Source: Dreissena polymorpha (lineage: Eukaryota > Mollusca > Bivalvia > Myida > Dreissenidae). Taken from it: 64,000 nucleotides of DNA. The position numbers and the translations under genes are program-made. The DNA is taken from NCBI RefSeq assembly GCF_020536995.1, contig NC_068359.1, forward strand, positions 76,301,116-76,365,115, in the 5' to 3' direction. Each line of letters starts with the position of its first letter. The first letter of the stretch is position 1. This document shows, in pieces, positions 36,801 through 42,392 of this stretch. The notes below the pieces were generated by a model. It ran no database searches and had not been told where the DNA came from. It worked only from the letters and a program-made list of their open reading frames with translations.

Positions 36801-38233
36801 ACAGTGGACGCCTATCTGCCGTGCTGTATAAAGTGGATGGGTTGTGCAGGCAGCGAGCCACGTTTCCGTGGTTACCCATGTGGCATGTGGACGCTCTTCC
36901 ATACCCTGACAGTCGGTGCCGCTCAACATGACAGACAGAGTATGTATACGAGCCTTGTTATGGAAAAAATGGGCTCAATGCATGTGCGTTAAGTGTCATC
37001 CCAAATTAACCTGTGGAGTTAGCACAGGCTAATCTAGGAGGACACTTTCCGCCTAGACATGATTTTTGATTAGAAAAGATGTCCTTTAAATGATTAGCCT
37101 GTTGAACTGTACAGGCTAATCTGAGATGACCCTTTATGGACATGCATAAGGCCCAGTTTTATCAAAACCAGGCTCATATTATTGTGTTCATTTCGTAACT
37201 TTTGTTTTTTGGTTTGGGATAGTGCCCACTGAATGTTGGAAAGACAAGAACAGCCGTTATGTTAATTAAACACTTAGAAATGTATGTTTTAACTAGAAAA
37301 TACATTATCAGCTTTTAAAATAAATAAAAAAAACATGAAAACTTTAAGTGGAATGAAAATTAAGGGCATTACTGGGAAAAGCTAGTGTGTTTTTTCTGGC
37401 ATCAGTTTTCCATACATTTAATTAAAACATGAAATTGATACGAGATTCTGCACAGACACAAATCTTCTACAATTTCAGACCCAAAAGAATTGCCTATAGA
37501 TGTACTGGCAGCTATTGTGGGCTATATGAAGCATTTCTTTGGTTGTGAGACATGTGTAAAGCATTTCTTGGGGATGGCAAAAAATACAACATCAGGGGAT
37601 CACACCCCAAACGGTGCAGTTCTGTGGTTGTGGCAGGCCCACAACAAGGTCAACGCTAGACTCCATGGTGATAAAACCGAAGATCCAGCGTTTCCAAAGA
37701 TACAATTTCCCTCAAAAAATTTGTGTCGGGACTGCCATATCGATGTAGGTGAATCCGACAAGAACAGTGTTTTCCACTTTTTACTGAGCTTTTATGGTCG
37801 ATCGGGGATCATAGTTGAACCAAGGAACGAGACAGGAACTTCAAGGGAGTTAGGCGCGGTAGAAGTTAGTGAAAATAAAGACTTGGACTGGTGGGAGTTA
37901 CATCAGAGGAAAAAAGATCTTGATAAAATACGAGATTTGCGGAAAAAGAAAAGGTCAAAGGATCAGGCGAGGAAGGAAATAAAATTCGGTGCTTTAGCTG
38001 TGGCAAAGCAACCGGAGGGTGATACATTTGACAAAGAAGTCCGATTAGAAGCGCTGTCGTCTGTATCACAGAGGTACCGCTGGGATTTCTTGGGGTTCTC
38101 TAACGTGGACACGAGTCTCTGTGTGGTCTTCTATGTGTTATGTACGCTTGGGATTCTTGCATTGTATTACCATTTTATAGTGTGTAGAAAATATCGTCCA
38201 TGTAAAATTTCTACACACAATAAGTTTTGGTAG
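835..38233 (+). CDS. QSOX: Sulfhydryl oxidase (QSOX1/2-like), 3' five exons of a longer gene
   Basis: QSOX makes disulfide bonds in secreted proteins, passing electrons from thioredoxin-domain cysteines to FAD and oxygen in the Golgi or outside the cell. Joining 835-1017, 9128-9257, 9825-9941, 36801-36939 and 37479-38233 keeps one frame and gives 440 residues. Recognised blocks in order: VYMRDLEST and YFPGE of the helical linker; [16 protein letters not shown] opening the Erv/ALR domain; FGCETC, the flavin-proximal Cxx[14 protein letters not shown], the FAD-binding helix; CRDC, the third CxxC; then a basic linker and a C-terminal hydrophobic segment (about [18 protein letters not shown]) with a short tail. 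Order and spacing match animal QSOX. The two N-terminal thioredoxin domains (WCGHC) are not in the window, so their exons should lie to the left. The third intron is 26.9 kb and contains a whole TRIM gene and many repeats. Family call is firm; QSOX1 versus QSOX2 is not resolved. Confidence 0.93.
1037..6985 (+). mobile_element. Fossil DIRS-like tyrosine-recombinase retroelement
   Basis: Bounded by inverted arms: 1037-1207 on the left matches the reverse complement of about 6790-6985 on the right, differing at only a few places over the inner 150 bases. Just inside the right arm, 6650-6737 is an internal complementary region: its first half (6656-6687) is complementary to the left outer end and its second half (6697-6736) to the right outer end. 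That layout is the hallmark of DIRS elements. Parts in order: a tandem ACCGGTC minisatellite and an arginine/serine-rich first-ORF remnant (about 2130-2690), reverse transcriptase/RNase H remnants (an RNase H-like [12 protein letters not shown] block near 5090), and a tyrosine-recombinase remnant ([10 protein letters not shown] near 6075). The coding parts are broken in many places. The close arms suggest a fairly recent insertion. It lies in the QSOX intron 20 bases after the donor at 1018. Confidence 0.8.
2130..2400 (+). repeat. ACCGGTC-based minisatellite inside the DIRS fossil
   Basis: Irregular tandem array of CCGGTCATTGATCACCGGTC and CCGGTCACCGGTCATGTCAC blocks. Isolated ACCGGTC blocks recur at about 3200-3480 and 4540-4585 in the same element. 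The core is palindromic (ACCGGT), so the array can pair with itself. It reads as a Gly-Pro-Val/Asp-His-Arg-Ser repeat that runs into the RS-rich stretch, so it probably belonged to the element's first ORF. Confidence 0.75.
6995..7085 (+). repeat. FB265 foldback element, half copy
   Basis: Contains GATTAGCCTGTGCAGTCTGC and GGCTAATCAGGGATGACAC, one arm of the palindromic element seen whole at 48249-48509. It abuts the right end of the DIRS fossil. Confidence 0.7.
7091..8566 (+). repeat. Repeat family 1 (CTCTTGTT-ended) with internal tandem units
   Basis: Starts TTTTAGCTCACC with a GAGCACA/TGTGCTC-type hairpin and ends with a GGCC..GGCC hairpin followed by CTCTTGTTT. The body is seven units of 164-175 bases, each opening with GTTAACACTCTAGAGGCC (starts near 7174, 7349, 7513, 7681, 7846, 8019 and 8192), plus a partial eighth. 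Each unit carries a TCTTCATGAAACTTGGTCAG core. No coding capacity seen. It lies in the QSOX intron. Confidence 0.75.
8605..8698 (+). repeat. FB265 foldback element, half copy
   Basis: Matches the right half of the element: GTGTTGTCCC, TCTGTGCAGACTG, GACACTTTAC, then TTAAGCCCG and CCAGAACAAGACTC. From here to the exon at 9128 I see nothing identifiable. Confidence 0.6.
9128..9257 (+). CDS. QSOX: QSOX exon b (helical linker, first half)
   Basis: Acceptor TTTTCAG|GCC at 9127/9128 and donor TTCAG|GTATGT at 9257/9258. Encodes [18 protein letters not shown] through [10 protein letters not shown], the block before YFPG in animal QSOX. Enters in phase 2 and leaves in phase 0. The last ~27 bases together with the donor are copied five more times downstream. 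Confidence 0.93.
9232..9770 (+). repeat. Tandem array of the QSOX exon-b 5' splice site, six units
   Basis: The unit is the exon end AACTTTTGTGGCAGCCCTTG + TTCAG|GTATGT plus about 75 bases of intron (GCAGCAAGACTTCACACTG and on). Donor GT positions are 9258 (the real one), 9366, 9473, 9572, 9670 and 9761, so spacings run 108, 107, 99, 98 and 91. Units 2-4 keep a full CAG|GTATGT. Unit 5 reads ACAG|GTATCT and unit 6 CTG|GTGTGC. Similarity falls with distance from the exon. The reading frame stays open through unit 2, so use of the 9366 donor would add exactly 36 residues. Confidence 0.85.
9825..9941 (+). CDS. QSOX: QSOX exon c (YFPGE block)
   Basis: Acceptor ATTTGCAG|TAT and donor CTCCAG|GTACAG. 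It is 39 codons, phase 0 at both ends, reading [20 protein letters not shown] and ending NKIDQLQ. It joins directly, in family order, to [15 protein letters not shown] at 36801. Confidence 0.93.
10044..10145 (+). repeat. FB265 foldback element, half copy
   Basis: GTGTTGACCATGATTAGTCT, CACAGGCTAATCTGGGACGA and CACTTAACGC match the right half of the palindromic element. Confidence 0.65.
10190..10521 (+). repeat. Repeat family F fragment
   Basis: About 120-base units with GTGAGTCTACCAACATGACT and TTTTTGGCCAAGTTATGG. The same family is found at 34302-35225. The family B repeat begins directly after it, so B may have inserted into it. Confidence 0.5.
10522..11534 (+). repeat. Repeat family B, left part (split by a LINE)
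   Basis: Starts TTTTAGCTCATC, with ATGAGCT as the pairing partner of the AGCTCAT start. The body carries units with TCAAAGCTATTGCTTTCATA and then C-rich tracts near 11153. It matches the intact copy at 32975-34301. The copy stops at AAATAGA (11534) and resumes as GAGCGGTCTGCACCC at 14963. Confidence 0.75.
11535..14960 (-). mobile_element. LINE (non-LTR retrotransposon), 5'-truncated, recently inactive
   Basis: Reading from 14960 down: endonuclease C-terminal part ([16 protein letters not shown]), then reverse transcriptase with [20 protein letters not shown] (motif A), [19 protein letters not shown] (motif B), FADDAVIF (motif C) and FNYLGI, then a C-terminal C-x2-C..H..C knuckle (ICPLCSC, EDEYHF). 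Breaks: a frameshift near 14905, TAG in frame at 14143-14145, a one-base loss near 13528 and TGA at 12902-12904 within MVF*KGG. The rest is clean. The N-terminal third of the endonuclease and any ORF1 are missing (5' truncation at 14960). It looks CR1/Jockey-like, but the clade is not settled. It sits in repeat family B, flanked by a TAGA direct repeat. Confidence 0.85.
14963..14997 (+). repeat. Repeat family B, right end
   Basis: GAGCGGTCTGCACCCGCAAG, then GCGGTGCTCTTGTT. GCACC..GGTGC forms a hairpin ahead of TCTTGTT. It continues the copy interrupted at 11534. Confidence 0.75.
15000..15810. other. Repeat-like intronic DNA (family H)
   Basis: 15000-15190 has GCTGCAGTTTTAGCGGGAA and TATCAGGCAGATATCAAT, shared with 29270-29640 and, in part, 23735-23830. 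The rest, to 15810, is AT-rich with no coding signal I can see. Confidence 0.45.
15811..16158 (+). repeat. Repeat family C, copy 1
   Basis: Starts TTTTAGCTCGGCGTTTTCGG and ends GGCACCCGTTATGGGGTGC + TCTTGTT (hairpin GCACC..GGTGC). The body has the marker CACTAGGTCAAAGGTCAAGG. Other copies: 39073-39374, 43122-43394 and, reversed, 60486-60845. Confidence 0.75.
16159..16760 (+). repeat. Tandem repeat family I, three ~175-base units
   Basis: Opens with a hairpin, TCCCCTACTGG..CCGG-AGGGGA. It then has units starting TTTTCTGGATCCTGCGATAA at about 16210, 16390 and 16559, each with GTTGCTATGGCAACAAATAG. It ends near a GATGC..GCATC hairpin at about 16744. No coding capacity. Confidence 0.65.
16760..17689. 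other. Intronic DNA, nothing identified
   Basis: No convincing exon, RNA gene or repeat family recognised on either strand. Confidence 0.4.
17854..19020. mobile_element. Middle inverted-repeat element
   Basis: Perfect 16-base terminal inverted repeats: CAGGGCTTAACACTAA at 17854-17869 and its complement at 19005-19020. A CACAT direct repeat flanks it (17849-17853 and 19021-19025), as expected of a target-site duplication. The empty target is seen in the copy at 32441-32705 near TTGACATAAATATGAA. Confidence 0.8.
18334..18603. mobile_element. Inner inverted-repeat element (MITE-like)
   Basis: Perfect 16-base ends: CTAAAAGCCGGGATCG at 18334-18349 and its complement at 18588-18603. It is about 270 bases, AT-rich and non-coding, and lies within the middle element. 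Confidence 0.75.
19303..20314. other. Intronic DNA, nothing identified
   Basis: AT-rich with no supported gene or repeat boundary. Confidence 0.4.
20315..20850 (+). repeat. Repeat family D, copy 1
   Basis: Starts TTTTTATGCCCCCGGTAGGG and ends in a TGTGTTTCACAAACACA hairpin + GCTCTTGTTT. Internal motifs: CATGGAGCTGCACATTTTGA, AAGGTCAAGGTCATCCTTCA. Two internal units are seen. Open frames across it are by-products. Confidence 0.75.
21103..21345 (+). repeat. Degenerate CGTACCCAATTTTTTT tandem array
   Basis: About a dozen 16-20 base units of the form CGTACCCAA + T run. The long open frames here ([11 protein letters not shown]-type) come from the repeat and are not genes. The flank to 20965 includes a GTCAAGTTCCCCACGGG block of unknown origin. 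Confidence 0.65.
21768..22110. mobile_element. TIR element with tRNA-like core (family T), copy 1, truncated
   Basis: Starts TAAAGGGACCTCTTCACAG, ATTTTGGCATG, followed by a tRNA-like block on the - strand (21898-21980). It then has ACAGAACTCTCCAAATTAT and TTTCGCGTTGCAATGCTTTA, shared with 39890-40406. It breaks off where the foldback at 22131 begins. Confidence 0.7.
21898..21980 (-). repeat. tRNA-like (Pol III promoter-like) block
   Basis: On the - strand: box A-like TGGCCGAGTGG (21967-21977) and box B GGTTCGAGCCC (21914-21924), 43 bases apart. The acceptor arm does not pair well, so it is a tRNA-derived module and not a working tRNA gene. Confidence 0.6.
22131..22503. mobile_element. Foldback element with CCCAGGGCCCTCA ends
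   Basis: AATCCCAGGGCCCTCA at 22131-22146 is the inverted match of TGAGGGCCCTGGGAT at 22488-22502. The interior has CCCCTTTTTGTGGGAAAAAT and its near complement (CCCCCAAAAAGGGAAA) further right. Non-coding. Confidence 0.65.
22932..23687. mobile_element. MITE-like element with ACTACTGTAAA ends
   Basis: The left end ACTACTGTAAA..ATTCGTCGGTATGAAATT and the right end (reverse strand) ACTACTGTAAAACCATTAAA..ATTCGTGTGGTACGAATT are inverted and diverged. About 755 bases with no ORF of note. A family H piece (TATATCAGGTAGCGTTATAT) follows at 23735-23830. Confidence 0.65.
23929..24164. mobile_element. Palindromic element family G, copy 1
   Basis: Ends TTAACCCTTTTCCAC and GGTAAAGGGTTAA are inverted. 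The inside has GCAAACAGCATAAAACCAGA and GGTTTTATGCGGTTTGCTGC, which pair. Same family as 53622-53797. Confidence 0.65.
24170..25041 (+). repeat. Repeat family 1 relative, 5'-truncated
   Basis: Ends GGTGAGCACCTTAGGGCCCA, AGGCCC + TCTTGTTT, the same hairpin plus CTCTTGTT end as 8566. The body has TTTCAAGAAACTCGCATGAA-type units. Confidence 0.6.
25042..25551 (+). other. Upstream region of the TRIM-like gene
   Basis: Unique-looking AT-rich DNA between a repeat end and the ATG at 25552. It must hold any promoter, but no clear TATA box or initiator could be placed. Confidence 0.35.
25552..25886 (+). CDS. TRIM-like exon 1 (B-boxes)
   Basis: ATG at 25552 is chosen because it opens [15 protein letters not shown], a typical start for this family. 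A GTG-led extension upstream (25540) is not needed. Donor ATCACAG|GTATTT at 25886/25887, leaving two bases (AG) that complete Arg in HNHR-QC. Confidence 0.88.
25552..28573 (+). CDS. TRIM-like protein: two B-boxes, coiled coil, C-terminal propeller; no RING
   Basis: Exons 25552-25886, 26700-27697 and 28233-28573 join in frame to 557 residues. Order: B-box 1 (C21-x2-C24 .. C45-x2-C48 .. H59/H62), B-box 2 (C83-x2-H86 .. C95, H98 .. C103-x2-C106 .. H109, H111), a coiled coil about 120-270 ([18 protein letters not shown]), then a repeat-rich beta region about 290-557 with [37 protein letters not shown] and [16 protein letters not shown], resembling NHL/six-bladed propellers. RING is missing: the first Cys pair is already B-box type and the ATG sits 20 residues before it, so ubiquitin-ligase activity is not expected from this chain alone. 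Such genes are heavily expanded in bivalves and often linked to innate immunity (family knowledge). The gene is wholly inside a QSOX intron on the same strand and appears intact. A possible poly(A) signal, AATAAA, lies at 28719-28724. Confidence 0.88.
25939..26155. mobile_element. MITE with TTAACCCATTTATGCC ends, in TRIM intron 1
   Basis: TTAACCCATTTATGCC on the left and GGCATAAATGCGTTAA on the right are inverted. Centre: GACGCCATGGCGTC inside TGAGACGCCATGGCGTCTCA, a 20-base perfect palindrome. Confidence 0.75.
26239..26322. repeat. (AT)n microsatellite
   Basis: About 84 bases of alternating A and T in TRIM intron 1. Confidence 0.95.
26700..27697 (+). CDS. TRIM-like exon 2 (coiled coil and start of propeller)
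   Basis: Acceptor TTCTTACAG|G at 26699/26700 and donor AGGACAG|GTAAGA at 27697/27698. Phase 2 in, phase 1 out. Encodes [14 protein letters not shown] to ENKSHTRT. Confidence 0.88.
28233..28573 (+). CDS. TRIM-like exon 3 (end of propeller)
   Basis: Acceptor TGTTTTGCAG|TATGGGG at 28232/28233. The split codon GTA gives Val, then [15 protein letters not shown] to ILVYKVK and TAG. Confidence 0.88.
28671..28696. repeat. (TA)n microsatellite
   Basis: About 24 bases of TA repeat downstream of the TRIM stop. Two GTGATATAAATTACTATA blocks are duplicated just before it. Confidence 0.9.
29045..29640. repeat. Repeat family H
   Basis: A hairpin (GATATCAGGCGTGGCTTAGA / TCTCACCAAGCCTGATATA) is followed by the GCTGCATTTTTAGCGGGAA and TATCAGGCAGATATCAAT blocks shared with 15000-15190. 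Non-coding. Confidence 0.55.
29848..29922 (+). repeat. GTCAACTCGCAC short tandem repeat
   Basis: Five degenerate 12-17 base units of GTCAACTCGYAC. Confidence 0.75.
30331..30625. mobile_element. Family T element without the tRNA-like core
   Basis: GTTAAAGGAACATTTCACAG, ATTTTGGCATGT at the left and CGTGAAAAGGCCCCTTTAA at the right are inverted ends. The middle keeps TTTATAATATTTAGG and AGAGCATGGTAAATGTTCAG of the 39890-40406 copy but lacks the tRNA-like block. Confidence 0.7.
30955..31790. mobile_element. MITE interrupted by a second TIR element
   Basis: The outer element starts TTTAACCCTTTGCATGCTGG and resumes with GATTCTGATGAGACGCCACG and TCTCTGGCGTCTCATC after 31693. Between them, 31080-31693 begins CCTTTTCCGCTCC and ends AGGATGGAAAAGG, inverted ends of an inner element rich in TGGGAAAA. 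Non-coding. Confidence 0.6.
32030..32240. repeat. CTTCCCAA-rich repeat remnant
   Basis: Several CTTCCCAA(A)ATGA blocks, inverse in sense to the TGGGAA blocks at 31.1-31.7 kb. Low resolution; possibly the same family reversed. Confidence 0.35.
32441..32705. mobile_element. Reversed short copy of the 17690-19302 outer element (empty site)
   Basis: Shares TACTCTTAAGTATACTTTAA, GTCCCGGGTACAT and GGCCATTTTACAG with the outer element, and runs uninterrupted where the middle element sits in the other copy. Confidence 0.7.
32975..34301 (+). repeat. Repeat family B, complete copy
   Basis: Starts TTTTTTAGCTCATC, ends GCACCCGCAAGGCGGTGC + TCTTGTT. It includes C-rich runs (33838-33900) that look like polymerase-slippage tracts. 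It serves as the uninterrupted reference for the copy split by the LINE. Confidence 0.8.
34302..35228 (+). repeat. Repeat family F, with a second truncated B start
   Basis: Units with GTGAGTCTACCAACATGACT and TTTTGGCCAAGTTAT. At 34634-34690 the first 60 bases of family B recur, preceded by TTTGCTTGATATAACAGATT, which also precedes B at 32929. The right end is GGGGGCATTGTTCAGGTC + TTGTT. Confidence 0.5.
35268..35372 (+). repeat. FB265 foldback element, half copy
   Basis: TTCCAGTTTAGACGGAAAAT, TTGTCCCTGATTAGC and CATGCATTAAGCCC match the right half of the element. Confidence 0.6.
35562..36054. repeat. Repeat family E, copy 1, with AACCAGGTTTTC ends
   Basis: AACCAGGTTTTCC and GAAAACCTGGTT are inverted ends. 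Two ~160-base units carry GGGCCATAACTATGT and TTCACCATCATTGGACGG. The same unit is tandem at 63040-63835 in the other orientation. Confidence 0.65.
36080..36216. mobile_element. Foldback hairpin element
   Basis: TCATGGTTTGTTGTTGAATA..CCACAGTAAG.. on the left is the inverted match of CTTACTGTGGGTTATTCGAC.. on the right. The centre has CACGAGTGCGAAGCACGAGTG. The whole 137 bases can form one long hairpin. Confidence 0.7.
36801..36939 (+). CDS. QSOX: QSOX exon d (start of Erv/ALR domain)
   Basis: Acceptor GTATTTCAG|ACA and donor GACAGACAGA|GTATGT, phase 0 in and 1 out. Encodes [17 protein letters not shown] to [10 protein letters not shown], including WMGC and GYPC. An extra Cys pair (PCC) precedes the domain. 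Confidence 0.95.
36950..37176 (+). repeat. FB265 foldback element beside a QSOX donor
   Basis: Runs from GAGCCTTGTTATGG to AAAACCAGGCTC with inverted arms (TTAACCTGTGGAGTTAGCAC; GATTAGCCTGTTGAACTGTA). It begins 10 bases after the splice donor at 36940. Confidence 0.8.
37479..38233 (+). CDS. QSOX: QSOX terminal exon (CxxC, FAD helix, membrane anchor)
   Basis: Acceptor ACAATTTCAG|ACC at 37478/37479. The split codon is Asn, then [15 protein letters not shown]. It carries [23 protein letters not shown], a Lys/Arg-rich linker and the final hydrophobic segment, ending TAG at 38231-38233. Confidence 0.95.
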
Positions 38234-38320
38234 CAGTTCATTTCGGAACATTATCCGATTAAGGCTAAAATCTTGGTTTACTTTTTTTGAATGTATAATC
38301 CTTGAATATTAAATTATGAA

Positions 38321-38326
38321 AATAAA
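38321..38326 (+). terminator. Putative QSOX poly(A) signal
   Basis: AATAAA 88 bases past the QSOX stop codon. It is the first clear one, but others may be used. Confidence 0.5.
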
Positions 38327-38329
38327 TGT

Positions 38330-39072
38330 AACATAATGATTTAATGATTTTAAAATTTGAGTAAACCAATGTAGAGGCTCACAAGAATATGACATAATAT
38401 TTTGGTTGTCTGTTTCATCTTCCATTTTATTTATTTCGAAATTTAAAGCCTTTCAGCTTATTTTAGTGAAGTTCTCTGTAGCTTAAAACATGTTTGTGCA
38501 CATACATTTAATTAACCATTATGCAATACCAGTGCATTGTATTCTAGTTAAAAGACTTGTTGTCTATAAACTACTTTCAGTTAAAGATGGAATCTGGAAT
38601 GTTTTAAATTTAAATGTAAAAGTATTTTTTTAAATATTAAAAACGATCTTTTTATATTTATTTTATAATTTAGTTATTTGGTTTCAGTATTTATTTATAC
38701 TTTTACTCTAGGTTCCAAGCCTTTTACAGCTTATTTTGTTGTTGAACATTAGTAAATGTATTCTTGCCATAGCCTTATGTTAATGATATGTGTTGCCAAT
38801 TTTTGACCAAACACCTTCTTTTTAACAACATTCCGATAATTGTGTTTGATACCGCTGAATAGTTTTTTTAGGGAATTTGTTAAAATGATGACGTATCTTA
38901 GTGCAAATCAAAATCGATGTTACAAACCCAGAGGACAAGTTTGAACACAAGACAATTTTAAGATTGTTAAACTCTTAAGCTTTTGTGTTTAGAAAACTTA
39001 CATTTGTATGTTATGTAACATTTAAACAAAGGTTTCATGTTGTGCCAATACGTGAGAACATAAACCCTGTAA
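38330..39072. other. Intergenic DNA, nothing identified
   Basis: AT-rich with no supported feature. It may include more QSOX 3' UTR. Confidence 0.4.
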
Positions 39073-39374
39073 TTTTTAGCTCGTCGTTTTCGGAGAAAAA
39101 CCGAGGTATTGTCATAGCCAGCTTGTCGTGTCTGTTGTCCGCCGGTATCATGCTAAAACCTTGACATTTTGCTCTAAAATCAAAGTGCTTCCACCTACAA
39201 CTTTGAAACTTCATATGTAGATGCACCTTGATGAGTTCTACACGCCACACCCATTTTTGGGTCACTAGGTCAAAGGTCACTGTGACCTCTAAAAAAAATA
39301 TTCTGACAAGCTTTCTTTTATTCAAAACTGCACCCGCAGTCGAGCGTTGGCATCCATTATGCGGTGCTCTTGTT
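39073..39374 (+). repeat. Repeat family C, copy 2
   Basis: TTTTTAGCTCGTCGTTTTCG start and TGCGGTGC + TCTTGTT end. About 300 bases; the cleanest copy. Confidence 0.8.
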
Positions 39375-39889
39375 ATATTTAACAGATACAGGGTGTTTTA
39401 TCATGCTATTGTATTTGTAAGATTTTCTTTTATATAATATTTATTCATAATTTATTATTTTATCTCCTTATTAACTTACTTTGAGTTATTCTGAAACATG
39501 CATTAATTCTCTTGAAACGATACATAATTAAAAATTACATTTGAGTAAACATTTACAAAAAGGCGGTCAGGGCGGATTAGGTTGTATTATCTAGCATAGC
39601 AGATACAAAAATATGTATAGCAAATACAATGTAATTATAGATGCATTAAAGTTATTGTATGACTATTTATGTAAAATGAGTTTTGAATGATAAAATTGCA
39701 TAGTTAAATATCGGCATGTATCGAATCAGAACTTGAAGTAATTTGCACACACATGTTCAACATATAAGTACACAATTCATTGTCTTCTGTCCATTTATTC
39801 AAATATTTATATGTAGTAACAGGATTATTATTAGCCAAAGAGCAACACCTGTGGTAAGAAAATATATGTATTAATCACTTTGAATAGTT

Positions 39890-40406
39890 TTAAAGGGGCC
39901 TTTTCACAGATTTTGGCATTTTAAAACTTATTCATTAAATGCTTTATATTGATAAATGTAAACATTGGATCGTAAAAGCTCCAGTAAAAAATCAAGAATA
40001 AAATTTAAAAAAGGAAAAGAACATTGCCCGGAGCAGGTTTCGAACCAGTGACCCCTGGAGTCCTGCGAGTGTCCTGAAGTAAAAACGCTTTAGCCTACTT
40101 AGCTATTCCGCCGAGTACACATTCTTGACGTATTTTATACTTTATATAAGCAATCTTCGTAGTTTCACAAAATTTAACGACAAAAACAGAACTCTCCAAA
40201 TTATACAATCGTTTCGCGTTGCAACGCTTTATAATTTTTAGGTTTTAAAATCGTCAAAAGATGCGTATACTGGCTATATTAGAGCATTGTAAATGTTCAG
40301 TATTACTGTTTCCTCACAAATATCATAACTAAAACGAAAATTCGCGAATCTGAATCAACTTTTTTCAATTTCGTCAATTTACCAAAGTGTGAAAAGATCC
40401 CTTTAA
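39890..40406. mobile_element. Family T TIR element, most complete copy
   Basis: AAAGGGGCCTTTTCACAG..TTTTGGCA at the left and GTGAAAAGATCCCTTTAA at the right are inverted ends. The tRNA-like block at 40030-40118 is on the - strand. About 515 bases with no ORF. Confidence 0.8.
40030..40118 (-). repeat. tRNA-like block in family T
   Basis: On the - strand: box A-like TAGCTAAGTAGG (40094-40105) and box B GGTTCGAAACC (40036-40046). The long gap between boxes recalls tRNA-Ser/Leu. No good acceptor stem. Confidence 0.55.
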
Positions 40407-40869
40407 AGGAAGTATGCATGATTTCTATGCCAACAAGTAATTCTTGCAATTTTAAACCGACAAATGGCCTAGGAATGCTAAATAACCTAAATTAACAATC
40501 TGTATATGGTACTAGAAATCAAATATTGTTTACTTCAGTAAATTTCTTAACTGGCTGGTTAAAGCAGATGCGGACAATTTTACTTGTATTTGTTAGGAAA
40601 CAAAATTGTGTCTGTGTGTCGTATGAACGAATCTGCACTTAAACTAAATTGAGATTCACATCGTACATGCATGATATACATGCTGGCGAATTCGACTGTA
40701 CAGACATTTTCGATTTCAGAATTAAATATCTGGCTTATTTCGCATTTTTTGACACATGTTCTTCTTAACATTTATTTTAATTTATATTGAAATATATGTA
40801 TAATGATTTTTTTTAGACATTTTATATAAATTCATAAATATTTGACAAAATTGTGCATACTCCCTTTAA
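40403..40869. mobile_element. TIR element family P, copy 1
   Basis: AAAGGAAGTATGCATGATTT and TTGTGCATACTCCCTTTA are inverted ends. The interior has GCTGGCGAATTCGACTGTAC, also found reversed in the copy at 49473-49858. It abuts family T at CCCTTTAAAGG. Confidence 0.75.
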
Positions 40870-41286
40870 CTAATCATTGAAAAAGTATTATCATTTGGCC
40901 TTTTTTCCATGTTCTCATGATATACTAACTGAAAACTTCACTCTTCTTTTAATGATGATGTCTCATTTTACTTATTTTAATATTTTCAATTCTGATATAC
41001 ATGCATGAGCTGTACTTCTATACTGAAATATTGATTTTCAAAATCAATGTTGACAATACACTGTAATCATACATGTATCTGTTTGTGTTTAACTTATGTA
41101 CATCTGCAAGTACGTAGAGTGTGTCGTAATGTGCAGTGATTGTGTGCTAATGGAGTCAGTTGATGTTGAGAATGTAGAGTGTGTCGTAATGTGCAGTGGT
41201 TGTGTGCTAAGCCTAATGGAGTCAGTTGATGTGTGTGTTAATGGAGTCAGTTGATGTTGAGAATGTCAATTGTAGCTGAAATGGTC

Positions 41287-41985
41287 TGGGAAAACTGGGC
41301 TTAATGCATGTGCATAAATTGTCCAAGATAAATCAGGGACTACACTGTCCATCAAGGACTACAATGTCCATCAAGGACTACACTGTCCATCAAGGACTAC
41401 ATTGTCCATCAAGGACTACACTGTCCATCAAGGACTACACTGTCCATCAAGGACTACACTGTCCATCAAGGACTACACTGTCCATCAAGGCCTACACTGT
41501 CCATCAAGGACTACACTGTCCATCAAGGACTACACTGTCCATCAGGGACTACACTGTCCATCAAGGACTACACTGTCCATCAAGGACTACACTGTCCATC
41601 AGTGACTACAATGTCCATCAAGGACTACACTGTCCATCATGGACTACACTGTCCATCAAGGACTACACTGTCCATCAGGGACTACACTGTCCATCAAGGA
41701 CTACACTGTCCATCAAGGACTACACTGTCCATCATGGACTACAATGTCCATCAAGGACTACACTGTCCATCAGGGACTACACTGTCCATCAAGGACTACA
41801 CTGTCCATCAAGGACTACACTGTCCATCAGGGACTACACTGTCCATCAGGGACTACACTGTCCATCAGGGTCTACACTTAGCCATTCTAAAATGATTTGC
41901 TTTAAGAAGGGACTTCCCCGAAACAAAAAATTTGCGTAAAGCTTTTTGCATGAATCCTCTTTCTCCCAGAGCGAGACTTGCTGCT
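41287..41985 (+). repeat. FB265 copy split by a 19-bp minisatellite
   Basis: The left half GGGAAAACTGGGCTTAATGC, ATGTGCATAAATTGTCC is typical FB265. It then passes through AATCAGGGACTACACTGTCC into the array, and the tail (about 41880-41985) has AAGAAGGGACTTCCCC and AGAGCGAGACTTGC of the right half. Confidence 0.7.
41333..41880 (+). repeat. 19-bp minisatellite, about 29 copies
   Basis: Unit CATCAAGGACTACACTGTC, with CAGGGACT and CATGGACT variants. Because 19 is not divisible by 3 and no frame hits a stop, all three + frames are open over long stretches. The implied 211-residue repeat protein is not accepted as a gene. Confidence 0.95.
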
Positions 41986-42392
41986 TAGGTTAACAGAGCT
42001 GTGATATGAACTAGTCAGTTATAAATTGAACAGTTTGTTCCACACATTTTCATTTAAGTTCATGGCATATAATGTGTTTGGATGTTTTGTTCATTTAATT
42101 GTTTTTGTTTTGTTGTCAAAAAAGAACACATGGTAACTCTGCGTTAAGTGGGACATTAAGTTCTTTGGAATTGGTAAGGATGGCCAAGTTCTGAGACTTT
42201 GTAACAAACATTTTACACTCTGTACTTAAAGGTGAATAGAATTGCTAAATAATGTAAAATAATTGTTGGTATGAGATTTGTTGTTTTTCAAGAAGTGTCT
42301 TTCGTGGACATGTAAATGAATAGATTTCTGATTTAAAAAAAGACACATTTGTGCCGGTCATTTTCTGACGTGTTTATGTTTAATTTGTGGAT

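Noticed and set aside
21898-40118. Working tRNA-Ser/Leu genes
   Set aside because: Box A and B are present, but acceptor stems do not pair and the blocks lie inside a repeat family.
41304-41939. 211-residue repeat protein
   Set aside because: All three frames of the 19-base array are open. No conserved start or splice context.
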